Assembly (NCBI GenBank): GCA_016185425.1
Contig: JACPNQ010000032.1
Location: forward strand, 62,001-126,000
DNA length: 64,000 nt
Reading direction: 5' to 3'
Source: Acidobacteriota bacterium
Lineage (GTDB): Bacteria > Acidobacteriota > Terriglobia > Bryobacterales > Bryobacteraceae
The stretch's first letter is position 1. Each line of letters starts with the position of its first letter. The position numbers and the translations under genes are program-made. Below the pieces are notes generated by a model that was given only the letters and a program-made list of their open reading frames with translations, ran no database searches and was not told the origin of the DNA. This document shows positions 53,247-62,256 of the stretch, piece by piece.

Positions 53247-53278
53247 TTTCGTCTGATGCTTCTTCCCGGCTAATAGAC

Positions 53279-54115
53279 TCAACGAATCCCAAGGGCCTGC
53301 GACAGATCGGCGATCAGGTCGTCGCCAATTCCCACCAGGCGCCTGACTTCGGCTCGAACGCTGGCGTGGGTCATTGTCGCGGGGTGGTCGATCGGCGATT
53401 CGACACCGCCCAATGACTCGGCCAGCAGGAAGATCTTTACGCCGCGCAATAGCCTGTAAACGGCCGCTTCCCCGCCCTGCATCCGGAACGGGAATGTGCC
53501 GCCGAATCCGGTCATCTGGCGCGCGCCGAGCGCATATTGGGGATGCGAAGGGAGGCCCGGGTGTAGTACGTCGGACACGGCTGGGTGCGCCTCCAGCCAT
53601 CGGGCAATGGCCAGCGCGTTGCGATTGTGCTCTTCCATTCTCACCGCCAGCGTCTTGATTCCATGCAGCACCAGATAAACAGTCCTGCGACCCGGCGCAC
53701 GTGCTGCAATACGATGTCGATGCCGAAATCGAGCGGCCGTTGAAAGTAGGGGGAGAGAAAAGTGTTGTGGCAGGTTCATCGGCGAATTTGTCTGCGTGTC
53801 GATCCAGATGGCCGCCGCCGGGGTTTCAAGGGCCGCGCGTACGGCGTCCAAGTCACGGAGATCGGCGTAGCCGGCTCGAATTCCCTTGCCGCTGAAGGCC
53901 AAACCATAGGTCCCGCCGTACAAATCGCTATGCACAATCAGCCGGTCTCCGGCTGAAAACAGCATCAAGACTGTCGTTTCCGCCGCCAGTCCAGCGTCAC
54001 CAGCGGCAACGGATGCTTGTGCGCCATCTCCCAGATAGAGCCTCCAGTTCGCCGCCGGCTCATTCCCCTGGTTGGAGTTCCAGGACCGGACCGATCCGCT
54101 ACTCCGCGAGCCCAA
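53279..54115 (-). pseudogene. Cys/Met metabolism PLP enzyme (cystathionine synthase/lyase type), broken
   Basis: The frame shows family pieces LFSAGDRLIVHSDLYGGTYGLAF, then WIDTQTNSPMNLPQ, then GIKTLAVRMEEHNRNALAIARWL to GGVESPIDHPATMTHASV. After NLPQ the expected strand appears only in the next frame (SPYFQRPLDFGIDIVLQH). The ATKY segment carrying the pyridoxal-binding lysine is missing altogether, a loss of roughly 70 residues. The N-terminal 60 residues are also unrecognisable. The gene is therefore a remnant of a trans-sulfuration enzyme with frameshift plus deletion. Confidence 0.85.
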
Positions 54116-54567
54116 TTTGCAACGCCGGGTGGCTCGTCACTCCGGATTCGAGACTAGCTAGCTCCCGCGCCGCGCGAGGACGCGTGTAGGATGCCAGAGT
54201 AGTTGACAAAGCCACCCATTGAAATCAAAGGGGAGATGCAAGGCTGTGCCACAAATCGTGACAATTCGTGCCACAGTTCCTGTCAATATCCTATGGTTGT
54301 GTCAGTGTTCATGGCATAATCCTACGCTTCGCCCGCCCAGACAGGACCTAAAGAAGCGTAGGCTGATGTGCACCACCAGAGCCGTCCGGAACGGACGAGT
54401 GGGTAAACCCGCCCATGAACCAGGACCTATTTTCCCCCCAGCGCGGTCGGGATGCCGTGCCAGTCGGTGACGAGGGGATTTCGCGATCGGTAAACACCGA
54501 GATAAGCGGCTTCTCCGCATTGCAATCTCTCCATGGTATGGTGTGGAGCGCAAGACTCGTGCTGGGT
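54116..54567. other. Intergenic stretch with clustered short hairpins
   Basis: No convincing gene is present in these 452 bases. Between 54384 and about 54515 several short-loop inverted repeats follow one another. They include GTCCG-GAA-CGGAC (54384-54396), GGG-TAAA-CCC, CGGT-AAAC-ACCG and GCGG-CTTCT-CCGC. This density hints at a structured RNA or a decayed intron-like element, but I cannot match it to a known class. The minus-strand glycan operon ends at its right edge. Confidence 0.4.
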
Positions 54568-55470
54568 TCATTTTGCAGGTCTGGCGTGATCCAGGCACAA
54601 CGCAACCAGATCGCAGACATTGGCTTCGCCCGCACACATGACCGTGTCCGCGCCACCCCAATAAATCTTTAGGGTTCCATCGGCCTCAGCAACAGCGCCG
54701 CACGTGAACACGACGTTGTGGACATACCCCGTGAGTTCCCATGGATCTTCCGGCTGCAGGATCCACGAATCGCCGACGCCGATGATCTTTGCAGGGTTCT
54801 GGAGGTCATGAAGAGCGACCCCCAGCCTGTAGACCGACCCATCCATCGTCTGGAATACGCCATGATAGATGGAGAGCCATCCCTGTTCCGTTTTGATGGG
54901 CGGAGCGCCCGGACCGATTTTCATTTCGTCCCAGTGATACTGCACAGGCCTCATGATGAGCTGGGACTCGCCCCAAAAGCGCAGATCCGGAGAATAGGAA
55001 ATCCAGATGGACCACGGAGCGATTTCCGAATGCGGACGGTCAAGCCGGGCATAGAGGCCCTCAAATTTCTCGGGGAAGATCACTACGTTCCGATAGTCCG
55101 CTTCCGTAATGAGGGCGACGCTTTCCACATGACTGAAATCCTGCGTCTTGGCAAGGGCGATCTGGACTCCATTTCGCGAGTAGACGCTATACGTGATGAG
55201 GTACTCGCCTTCCACGCGGGTGACTCGTGGATCTTCGACGCTGAACTCTTCCTTCCCGGGAGCCAGAAAGGGCGCAGGATCGGCGGTGAAGTGGAATCCG
55301 TCGCCGCTGCGTGCCAGACCGATAATGGACCGTCCGGTGCGTAAATGAGAACGGAACAGCATGATGTACTCGTTCTCATGCTTTACCACGGCGGCGTTGT
55401 GGACCGTCTCAACCGCGTAAGGAATATCCGCCTTGGTCAGGATCGGATTGTGAGCGTATCGCTTGATCAT
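54568..55470 (-). CDS. GH130-like glycoside phosphorylase
   Basis: This 300-residue five-bladed beta-propeller protein matches GH130. It opens MIKRYAHNPILTKADIP, has the catalytic-region signature VEDPRV and later substrate-site pieces such as YHGVFQ and YRLGVALHDLQNP. GH130 enzymes phosphorolyse beta-mannosides. It is the last gene in the glycan cluster, and its start overlaps the GT4 stop in an ATGA. A second, larger GH130-like gene lies three genes upstream. The exact linkage cleaved is not visible. Confidence 0.88.
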   Translation of the reverse strand: MIKRYAHNPILTKADIPYAVETVHNAAVVKHENEYIMLFRSHLRTGRSIIGLARSGDGFHFTADPAPFLAPGKEEFSVEDPRVTRVEGEYLITYSVYSRNGVQIALAKTQDFSHVESVALITEADYRNVVIFPEKFEGLYARLDRPHSEIAPWSIWISYSPDLRFWGESQLIMRPVQYHWDEMKIGPGAPPIKTEQGWLSIYHGVFQTMDGSVYRLGVALHDLQNPAKIIGVGDSWILQPEDPWELTGYVHNVVFTCGAVAEADGTLKIYWGGADTVMCAGEANVCDLVALCLDHARPAK

Positions 55471-56492
55471 CTCTTCCCTTCCAGTTCGAAAACCGTCCGG
55501 TAAACTTGTTCGTAGCCCGCCACCATGGTTTCGATAGAGAAGCGCTCCTGGACTCGTCGCCGGCAAGCGTTGCGATTGATTTCACCGAGCCGTTCCAGGG
55601 CCCGCACCGCCTCGCCGACGGTGTTGACCAGGAAACCCGTCTGCCTGTCTTCGATCACTTCACTGCACGAGCCGAGGTCCATCGCGATCACGGGCACGCC
55701 GGCGGCATTGGCTTCCGCCAGGACGAGTCCGAATCGTTCTGGGATGGTGTTCAGGTGCAGCAGCGCTCGGGCCTGCGCAAACAACTCGTTCTTGCCCGGC
55801 ACGTCCACTGGCCCGATGTAGCGGATCGTCTGATCAAGGTGGGGCTCCACCTGCTCGCGGAAATAGGTCTGATCCTGGATAATCCCGGCGATGAGCAGTG
55901 GCAATCCGCTCAGGCGAGCCGCCTCGATCGCCAGATGGACACCCTTGTCCGGGTGAATCCGACCGAGGAAGACCAGGTGATCTCCGCCGCGTTCCTGGAT
56001 CGGGTACAACGAGAGATCGATTCCGTTATAGACTGTCGCCAGATAATTCAGCCCCGGTGCGCGGTCGGAGTTGCTGATGGAGACAAAATATCCGTCACGA
56101 TACTTCTCGTACACGGGCATGATTTTGGCAGACGAGAATCCATGGATGGTCGTGAGGACCGGCGTCTTCACCAGCCGCGTGTAGGCGAGCGCCATGAAGT
56201 CGTAATGGCTGTGGATGAGATCAAACTCCGCGGCGTGCTCGAACGCCTCGGAGATGTGAAGGTACTCGGCCACCTTCGGATCGATGGCGGGATCCTCTTC
56301 ATAACCCCGGTCCACCACTGCATGCAGGTGAGCTCGGGTCACGGAATCCCTTGTCGCGAACAGCGTCACATCCCAGCCACGGGCGGCCAGTCCTTCGGCG
56401 ATGTTGCTGGCGACCGTTTCCCACGCGCCGTATTGCCGGGGAGGCGTTCGCCAGGCTACCGGCGACAGGACAGCGACTCTTTTAGCTGACAT
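55467..56492 (-). CDS. GT4-family glycosyltransferase
   Basis: This 341-residue GT-B enzyme starts MSAKRVAVLSPVAWRTPPRQYGAWE, giving the N-terminal donor-domain loop. It has LGRIHPDKGVHLAIEAA at the interdomain start and the E-x7-E element ERFGLVLAEANAAGVPVIAMD that binds the nucleotide sugar. It should transfer a sugar to a growing glycan in the cytosol. The start overlaps the transglutaminase gene by 11 bases. Acceptor and donor are unknown; the neighbouring GH130 genes suggest a mannose-containing glycan. Confidence 0.9.
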   Translation of the reverse strand: MSAKRVAVLSPVAWRTPPRQYGAWETVASNIAEGLAARGWDVTLFATRDSVTRAHLHAVVDRGYEEDPAIDPKVAEYLHISEAFEHAAEFDLIHSHYDFMALAYTRLVKTPVLTTIHGFSSAKIMPVYEKYRDGYFVSISNSDRAPGLNYLATVYNGIDLSLYPIQERGGDHLVFLGRIHPDKGVHLAIEAARLSGLPLLIAGIIQDQTYFREQVEPHLDQTIRYIGPVDVPGKNELFAQARALLHLNTIPERFGLVLAEANAAGVPVIAMDLGSCSEVIEDRQTGFLVNTVGEAVRALERLGEINRNACRRRVQERFSIETMVAGYEQVYRTVFELEGKR

Positions 56493-57330
56493 CGTCAACC
56501 TGCAGGTACAGCGATGCCTCCATCCGCGACCGCGATCTACCTGAATACCAGCCCGCGACCGGGGCTGCGAGATCGAAATCAAAACCGGCGGCTACAGCGA
56601 CGTGTCCGTTGGACACCGCCAGTCCGCGAGCGGGATCGTAGCCCCGCCAGCCGATGGCCGGCAAATAGACCTCGGCCCACGCGTGCATGTACGGATCCTG
56701 GCTGCCCGCCGACGCGCACTCATAACCGCTGACGAACCTGGCGGCGATTCCCATCACGCGGCAGGCATCGCAGAACAGAACCGCCAGGTCGCGGCAAGAT
56801 CCTTCCTGCAGCCTCAACGTTTGGTCCGACGGCCAAGGGGAACCGTAGGGACGGATCGACTGGCGGCAGATTTGAAAGATCTGCCGGCTCAGCGCCAGCA
56901 GAAACAACAGCGTGTTCCATTGCGCGCCGGCGGCGGCCGATTTCGCAAACTGCTTGACCGACTCCGCGACGTGCGCGTCCTGCCGATACGGCATCAGAGC
57001 CGCGCACAGGGGTTCCGCATACCACAGCGGAAGGTTCAGCGACTCGCCGGTGAGAACGTAATCAAACGGGTTCTGCCGAAGCATCTCCACGGTGAACCTG
57101 CTGGTTACACTCAAATCCCTGGTGGCTGTTCCAAACCACGCGTTAAGAGCGAGATTGCCATCCTGATCCAAACACTCCGTGGTTCCGGCGGGCAGTGGTG
57201 CGATCTGAATGTCGAAGTCAAGCAACTGTTGCGCGTTGGTCATGCGTGGCCTGAGCCGGAAAACGTGTGGCTCCAAGTACACCGGAAAATCGTAGCGGTA
57301 CAACGTAGAGTGCGAAACGGTGATTTTCAT
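56482..57330 (-). CDS. Transglutaminase-like protease-fold protein
   Basis: This 282-residue protein has an N-terminal beta domain (MKITVSHSTLYRYDFPV with LRPR) and a C-terminal transglutaminase core. The Cys-His-Asp triad lies in EGSCRDLAVLF, YMHAWAEVYLP and GYDPARG. Many bacterial relatives are thiol proteases or amide-forming enzymes of unclear substrate. The ATG at 57330 follows AAGG at good spacing. It sits between two carbohydrate genes, ten bases after the larger GH130-like gene, so it may act on the same glycoconjugate, which is inference. Confidence 0.88.
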   Translation of the reverse strand: MKITVSHSTLYRYDFPVYLEPHVFRLRPRMTNAQQLLDFDIQIAPLPAGTTECLDQDGNLALNAWFGTATRDLSVTSRFTVEMLRQNPFDYVLTGESLNLPLWYAEPLCAALMPYRQDAHVAESVKQFAKSAAAGAQWNTLLFLLALSRQIFQICRQSIRPYGSPWPSDQTLRLQEGSCRDLAVLFCDACRVMGIAARFVSGYECASAGSQDPYMHAWAEVYLPAIGWRGYDPARGLAVSNGHVAVAAGFDFDLAAPVAGWYSGRSRSRMEASLYLQVDDVS

Positions 57331-57340
57331 GCGAATCGCC

Positions 57341-58789
57341 TTATTCCATGGCAGCCAGCACCTCGGCGAGCGCGACGGTCGCGAAACCGGTGGCGTGATC
57401 GGCCAAGCCATAGGGGATGATCAACTCGCCATTGTGCACCAGCGCGCCGCAGGTATAAACGACATTGGGCACGTAACCTTCACGCTCGTTCTGGTTCGGC
57501 TTGAGCAAGGGTTCGCGGAGCCGTCCAATCACTTTGGCCGGATCGTCGCGATCGAGGAGGAACGCGCCGATCGAGTACTGTCGCATAGGGCCGACACCGT
57601 GGCTGAGGACTAGCCACCCGGCATCGGTCTCGATCGGAGATCCGCAATTCCCAAGCTGGACCAGTTCCCAGGGAAAGGCTGGTTTGAGGAGCACGTTGCG
57701 CTCATTCCAGAAGTGGACGTTGTCGGAAAACATCAGGTAAATGTTCTCGTTGTCCTGGCGGGAGAGCATGGCATAGCGGCCGCCGATCTTTCGCGGGAAG
57801 ATGGCCATGCCTTTGTTTTCCGCGGCCGGACCATTCAAGGTAATGAATCGAAAGTTGAGGAAGTCAGAAGTCTCCACCAACTCCGGCACTACGACCCTAC
57901 CATCGTACGCTGTGAAGGTTGCGTAATAGGTGGGCGTGTCATCTTCGTTCCGGAAGCAAACGAAGCGAGCGTCCTCGATGCCGTTGCGTTGGGAGGGAGT
58001 GGCCGGGAAGATGATGCGTTCGCAGAGCTGTTGCTCGGGCTGAAACTGCACATGGTAATTGGACCTGGCCAGCATCCAAATGCCCTGAGATGCGCCCTGG
58101 TCTTCCTGCGTCATTCCATCAGGCAAGAGAAACTGTTCGGCTTGGAGTTCCGTGCGAAGCTCGTCCAGCGCGAAACGATCCCCGAGCTTGTGCATGACGC
58201 GGCGCGTGAATTCGCTGGCCAATCCCAGTTCTGAAAGTTTCCGGCCGAACAGGGCCTTTTCATAGACGGGATTTGGAATCTGACGGGGCTCGGTGAGAAA
58301 GCCCGTGGCGGGCAATACTTCGATCCGCTGATCGGGATGGATAATACCGGTGCGAAAAGTGATGGAAGAAATGTGTCCTTCCCCGGTGGCGCGCAAACTG
58401 AGAATAAACCGCAGCGCGCCCGACGGCAGACCAGTCTGGTCAGGATGCGGCACGATGGAAGGATTGAACAGCGCGGCGGATTCCAGGGAGTATTCGGCCA
58501 GGAAATACGAACCGATCAACAGTCGTCTCTGTTCGGACAAGTTCTGATCCGTCGCCAGCGACCCGCGAACCTGTTCGAAGCGTTCCGCGAAGACTTTGTG
58601 TATTGCCTGGTGGCGGCGGCAGAATTCCGCACAGACCTGGTCCAGGAGCGCGCCGACCCGGTCTTCCGGCATCGCCATAATTCTTTCGACGATCCTGGCA
58701 ATCCGTTCCGGACCACCGGGACTGAAGGGCCGGAGGAGAACCCGGGACTGGTCCGGATTGAGGATTGTGGCCGTACGCGTGAGGTTCAT
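57341..58789 (-). CDS. Large GH130-like protein
   Basis: This 482-residue protein has a helical N-terminal part (about 1-110) and then a propeller with GH130 features. These include ESAALFNPSIVPHPDQ, the signature NGIEDARFVCF, KGMAIFPRKIGGRYAML and LGNCGSPIETDAGWLVLSHGVG. It probably acts on a beta-mannoside by phosphorolysis or hydrolysis, but the longer N-terminus sets it apart from ordinary phosphorylases. I chose the ATG at 58789; no strong ribosome site precedes it, and the upstream glycosyltransferase ends 14 bases earlier. Confidence 0.82.
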   Translation of the reverse strand: MNLTRTATILNPDQSRVLLRPFSPGGPERIARIVERIMAMPEDRVGALLDQVCAEFCRRHQAIHKVFAERFEQVRGSLATDQNLSEQRRLLIGSYFLAEYSLESAALFNPSIVPHPDQTGLPSGALRFILSLRATGEGHISSITFRTGIIHPDQRIEVLPATGFLTEPRQIPNPVYEKALFGRKLSELGLASEFTRRVMHKLGDRFALDELRTELQAEQFLLPDGMTQEDQGASQGIWMLARSNYHVQFQPEQQLCERIIFPATPSQRNGIEDARFVCFRNEDDTPTYYATFTAYDGRVVVPELVETSDFLNFRFITLNGPAAENKGMAIFPRKIGGRYAMLSRQDNENIYLMFSDNVHFWNERNVLLKPAFPWELVQLGNCGSPIETDAGWLVLSHGVGPMRQYSIGAFLLDRDDPAKVIGRLREPLLKPNQNEREGYVPNVVYTCGALVHNGELIIPYGLADHATGFATVALAEVLAAME

Positions 58790-58803
58790 TGAGGTGGGGG
58801 GTA

Positions 58804-61092
58804 CTACTCCGTGATGGCGATCGGTTCTCGAAAACTCGTCAATATGTTTTGCGCCAATTGCATTTCCGCCAACGAAAGTAAGAACGCCAGGGTCGACTCC
58901 GCTCCCTGGTTCCCGTTGACCCGATCTACATGCAACCCATCGCGGCAGCCGCCAGTGTCGGGGGAATAAAGCTCCAGTCCGAGATCGTTCCACCCGATGA
59001 ACCAATCGAAGGCGCGTTGCGCATGTTCATACCAGCAGATGTCCGATGTGGCGCGATAGGCTTCCAGGCACGCCGAGACCGTTGCTTGCGCCTCAATGGG
59101 CTGCTGGTCGAAATCGGCCCGCGGGCCGCCGCGGCGGTAGAACCCATTACTGCCAATGGGTCGAAAGTGACCCTTCTCGGACATCTGCAATTCCGTCAGC
59201 CAGCGTAGGGCCGCGAGCCCACGCTGTAGTACGGTTTGTTGCCCGGTTGCATGGCCACTCACGATCAAGGCGTGCGCGAGCTTGGCGTTATCGTACGACA
59301 ATTCTTCCTCAAACCATTGCCAGTCCGGATGCGCACTCGCTTCAAAAAGTCCCATCAGGCGGCAAGTCAGCGTCTCTCTGGTCTGATTGACTAGGCTGTC
59401 TCCGCTTAACCGGCGCAGATATTCATGGATGCCGATCAAGCCGAACGCCCAAGCTCTGGGCGACGTGAACCCCATCACCGCGGGCAACGCCTGCGCGAAG
59501 AGCTGTCCCGCCATCATTTGGAAGCTCCGGAACGGCGAACGTCCCACGCCAATGCCTAGCGCCCAGAGCGCCCGCCCTTGACAGTCCTCCGAACCCTGTT
59601 CGTCCAGCCAGTGCCGCTCAAAACTGAGGTGATTGTGGAAGCGTTTTGTTTGTGGATCGAAAGCGTAGTTGAGGAATGCCGCGGAAGTTGTGGCTAGTGT
59701 CCGCACTGACTCCGCATTCTCTCCCAATTCACCGAGCAGCACCGCCAGAATGAAGGCACGAGCGTTATCGTCGGTACAATAGCCTTCTGCAAAATTCGGC
59801 ACACTGAAGAGAGCGTGCTGAAAGACTCCGGTGGAATCGGTCATCCTCCAGAGGTGACTTAGCTTCATGGGCGGCAATTCCCGTGGCTTCTGGTCGAGCG
59901 TCTTAGACGCAAGAAATTTTCGCGAACGCGCCGCTACTTCCAGACGGGAGCACTCGAACGTTCGCATATACATCTGCGCCACGTTGCTCCAAATCATCTC
60001 GCGCCCTATCTTATAGGCGTTCTTGCGAATGGCATGCCGGCGGGTGTCGTCGCGCAGCAACCCGATGACCTCGCGCGCAATGGCGGGAGCATCGGCGAAC
60101 GGCACCAGCACGCCGCGATCTTCCGCCAACAGTTCTGCCGCGTGCCAATATGGCGTGGAAACCACCGCCTTGCCGGCGCCAAAAGTGTAGGCCAGCGTTC
60201 CCGACGTGATCTGCGCTTCATTCAGGTAAGGCGTGATATAAAGGTCCGCCGCGCCGATGAACTCTTTGAGATTCTCGATATCCACGAATTGGTTGTAGAA
60301 GATGACGTTCTTGTCAACCCTGTTCTTCTTGGCCAGAATCTCGAGGCTGAGCCGGTAGCCCTCTCCGTGCTCCCGCATTTCGTTAGGATGCGTGGCGCCG
60401 AGGACGATGTATACGACCTCTGGAAACTCCGCCAGAATTGGCGGCAGCGCGTTGAGTACATACTCAATACCCTTGTTTGGCGAAAGCAGGCCAAACGTGA
60501 GCAGCACGACTCTGCCTTCCACGCCGAACTGGTCCTTGAAATAAGTCGGATCGACGAAGCCTACATCGGGAATTCCATGCGCTATGAGGTCGATCTTGGC
60601 GGTCGGCGCATGGTAGATTTCCTGCAGCATCTGTCGCCCCCGCTCGGCCATAACCACAAGCCGGGTGGAGAGTGAGATTAACCCTTCCATCACGCGCCGC
60701 TGCTCGATTCTCGGCTCTCTAAGCACGGTATGGAGCGTCGTGACGACAGGCATTCTCAATTCGCGCAGGAGGGCGAGAATGTGACCACCGGCAGGACCGC
60801 CGAATATGCCGAACTCGTGCTGCAGACAGACAATATCCACGTTGCTGATATTGAGGAAGTCTGCGGCACGCATATAGGACGACAGATCCTGCTCCTCAAT
60901 TTCAAAGCGAACGACCTCCGGGTACTCGTAGCCACCTGGAATGTCGTTCACCGACACGGCCAGGCAGTGGCTCTGGGGGTGCGCGCTCGCGACGGCTGCA
61001 AGCAGGTCGGATGTGAACGTAGCGATGCCGCACTTACGCGGTAAGTGGTCGCCAACGAAAGCGATCTTGCGGACTTTTGAATTGCTTTTCAT
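58804..61092 (-). CDS. GT4-like glycosyltransferase fused to an alpha-toroid domain
   Basis: This 762-residue protein has a GT4-like half (about 1-370): HLPRKCGIATFTSDLL, LQHEFGIFGGPAGGHIL and LLSPNKGIEYVLNALPPIL. In place of a full E-x7-E it has NEAQITSGTLAYTFGAGKAVV, with Leu at the second Glu position. The second half (about 400-750) resembles an (alpha/alpha) barrel: EGYCTDDNARAFILAVLL, WALGIGVGRSPF, SYDNAKLAHALI and NGNQGAESTLAFLLSLAEM. The fusion could make and trim a glycan, or the toroid may bind it. The ATG follows AAAGGA eight bases upstream. It heads the five-gene cluster. Confidence 0.85.
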   Translation of the reverse strand: MKSNSKVRKIAFVGDHLPRKCGIATFTSDLLAAVASAHPQSHCLAVSVNDIPGGYEYPEVVRFEIEEQDLSSYMRAADFLNISNVDIVCLQHEFGIFGGPAGGHILALLRELRMPVVTTLHTVLREPRIEQRRVMEGLISLSTRLVVMAERGRQMLQEIYHAPTAKIDLIAHGIPDVGFVDPTYFKDQFGVEGRVVLLTFGLLSPNKGIEYVLNALPPILAEFPEVVYIVLGATHPNEMREHGEGYRLSLEILAKKNRVDKNVIFYNQFVDIENLKEFIGAADLYITPYLNEAQITSGTLAYTFGAGKAVVSTPYWHAAELLAEDRGVLVPFADAPAIAREVIGLLRDDTRRHAIRKNAYKIGREMIWSNVAQMYMRTFECSRLEVAARSRKFLASKTLDQKPRELPPMKLSHLWRMTDSTGVFQHALFSVPNFAEGYCTDDNARAFILAVLLGELGENAESVRTLATTSAAFLNYAFDPQTKRFHNHLSFERHWLDEQGSEDCQGRALWALGIGVGRSPFRSFQMMAGQLFAQALPAVMGFTSPRAWAFGLIGIHEYLRRLSGDSLVNQTRETLTCRLMGLFEASAHPDWQWFEEELSYDNAKLAHALIVSGHATGQQTVLQRGLAALRWLTELQMSEKGHFRPIGSNGFYRRGGPRADFDQQPIEAQATVSACLEAYRATSDICWYEHAQRAFDWFIGWNDLGLELYSPDTGGCRDGLHVDRVNGNQGAESTLAFLLSLAEMQLAQNILTSFREPIAITE

Positions 61093-61134
61093 GAAGGCAT
61101 TCCTTTGCTGCGCAGCGGCTTTATGCCGCGTCGA

Positions 61135-62013
61135 TCAATCTGATTCTCCGGGCTGCGTTGCCGCCGGGAAATGGAGTGGATCCCTCAGATTCTGTAACTC
61201 CCGATAATAGTAGATAGGAGAAGGGTTCTTTCCCCTGACCTTAAGCGCCTTCAGAAATTCGATTTCTTCTTCGGTGGCATCGCCGCTCAACGACGCATCG
61301 CTCAGGAACCGGTCCAACCCAGGTTCCAGGGGGAGGGGCTGTTCGGGCCCTTTTTCGGCAAACTCGAATCGCTTTCGGATGCCTGCTGCGAGCCGGCGGT
61401 TCAGAACAACTTCGATCCCAAAGCTCTTCAGGTCGATATCCCATGAGTCGATGATCGGATCCAGGAAGGAGACGCAGTTTTCAACAGAGATGTCAAAGAC
61501 GTCCGTGTCCAGAAATTCGAGAATGGCAACGCGCACCTGCTCATAGCTGCGCGCTCTCGATTTTGCCATTAGACGCAGCCACTTCTTATTTTCCAGTTCT
61601 TCCTTGGCAACGCCTTGGGCGACATCCAAAAGCTTTTGCGTGACCAGGCGTTCGAGTTCGCCGAAAGGCTCCTTCTCAAAAATCCGGCGCAGTTCTTTCC
61701 GCCGGGCGGAATCGCATTTGCGCAGAATCAACGCGCGGCACTCTTTGAAGAGGGGCCGCGGAAGCTCCGCAACTTTTTTTCTCAACTCTTCCTTGCGTTG
61801 CAGGTCAGCTAGTTTCGACAGTTCACCGCTCGGCAATTTCAACGTCTTGCCAATCTTCTCGTAAATGTCGGTGCGCCCAGGCGCCGGAGGAGCTTTTTTC
61901 CGCGCCAGCAGTTGCGAAATGTAGGATTCCGTTACTTCAGCAGCAGCCGCGAGATCCTTTTGCTCAAGGCCAAGCTCTTTCAAGCGGTGTCTGATCAAGA
62001 GCGAAACGTCCAC
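61135..62013 (-). CDS. XRE-family helix-turn-helix regulator
   Basis: This 292-residue protein begins with a Cro/C1-type DNA-binding domain (RHRLKELGLEQKDLAAAAEVTESYISQLLARK, about 8-40). About 230 residues of charged, mostly helical sequence follow that I do not recognise. The start is GTG at 62011-62013 with AAGGA just upstream. Two copies of TTAACC-N6-GGTTAA lie in the divergent upstream region, so they are the likely operators. The divergent neighbours lead into groES, suggesting a link to stress or chaperone expression. Confidence 0.82.
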   Translation of the reverse strand: MDVSLLIRHRLKELGLEQKDLAAAAEVTESYISQLLARKKAPPAPGRTDIYEKIGKTLKLPSGELSKLADLQRKEELRKKVAELPRPLFKECRALILRKCDSARRKELRRIFEKEPFGELERLVTQKLLDVAQGVAKEELENKKWLRLMAKSRARSYEQVRVAILEFLDTDVFDISVENCVSFLDPIIDSWDIDLKSFGIEVVLNRRLAAGIRKRFEFAEKGPEQPLPLEPGLDRFLSDASLSGDATEEEIEFLKALKVRGKNPSPIYYYRELQNLRDPLHFPAATQPGESD

Positions 62014-62035
62014 TGAACCATCCTTGCAGCATTCC

Positions 62036-62057
62036 GATTAACCAAGTGAGGTTAATC
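62036..62057. promoter_or_regulatory. Inverted repeat 1 of the XRE regulatory region
   Basis: GATTAACC (62036-62043), six bases and GGTTAATC (62050-62057) form a perfect inverted repeat, 22 bases in all, starting 23 bases before the XRE start codon. It shares the core TTAACC-N6-GGTTAA with the second copy, 66 bases away centre to centre. It is well placed for autoregulation of the XRE gene. Confidence 0.75.
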
Positions 62058-62085
62058 TAAACTGCTATTTTGCCATGATCTGGCC

Positions 62086-62121
62086 TTGACAATCAAGCTA
62101 TACTTAACCGATACTGGTTAA
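62086..62121 (+). promoter_or_regulatory. Promoter with inverted repeat 2 of the XRE regulatory region
   Basis: TTGACA (62086-62091) is a perfect -35 box; GATACT (62110-62115) lies 18 bases downstream. The repeat TTAACC-N6-GGTTAA (62104-62121) has this -10 hexamer as its six central bases, so a bound regulator would cover the promoter. TATACT at 62099-62104 is an alternative -10 with a poor -35. The direction fits the 62257 gene and the groES unit. Confidence 0.65.
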
Positions 62122-62256
62122 TGCCTGGACGCTCCCGCCCACTCGCAGGTCATCTGAACTAAGTCAGGCGATCTGATTACCATCCCTTAGATCACCCGCA
62201 ACCCACGGGTTGTGGTGTCTCTCCGACGCTGGGCGGGTCGAGAAAGAGGATCACGC

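Noticed and set aside
54361..54470. Group II intron or reverse-transcriptase remnant
   Set aside because: The hairpins look suggestive, but domain V cannot be matched and no reverse-transcriptase residues appear in any frame.
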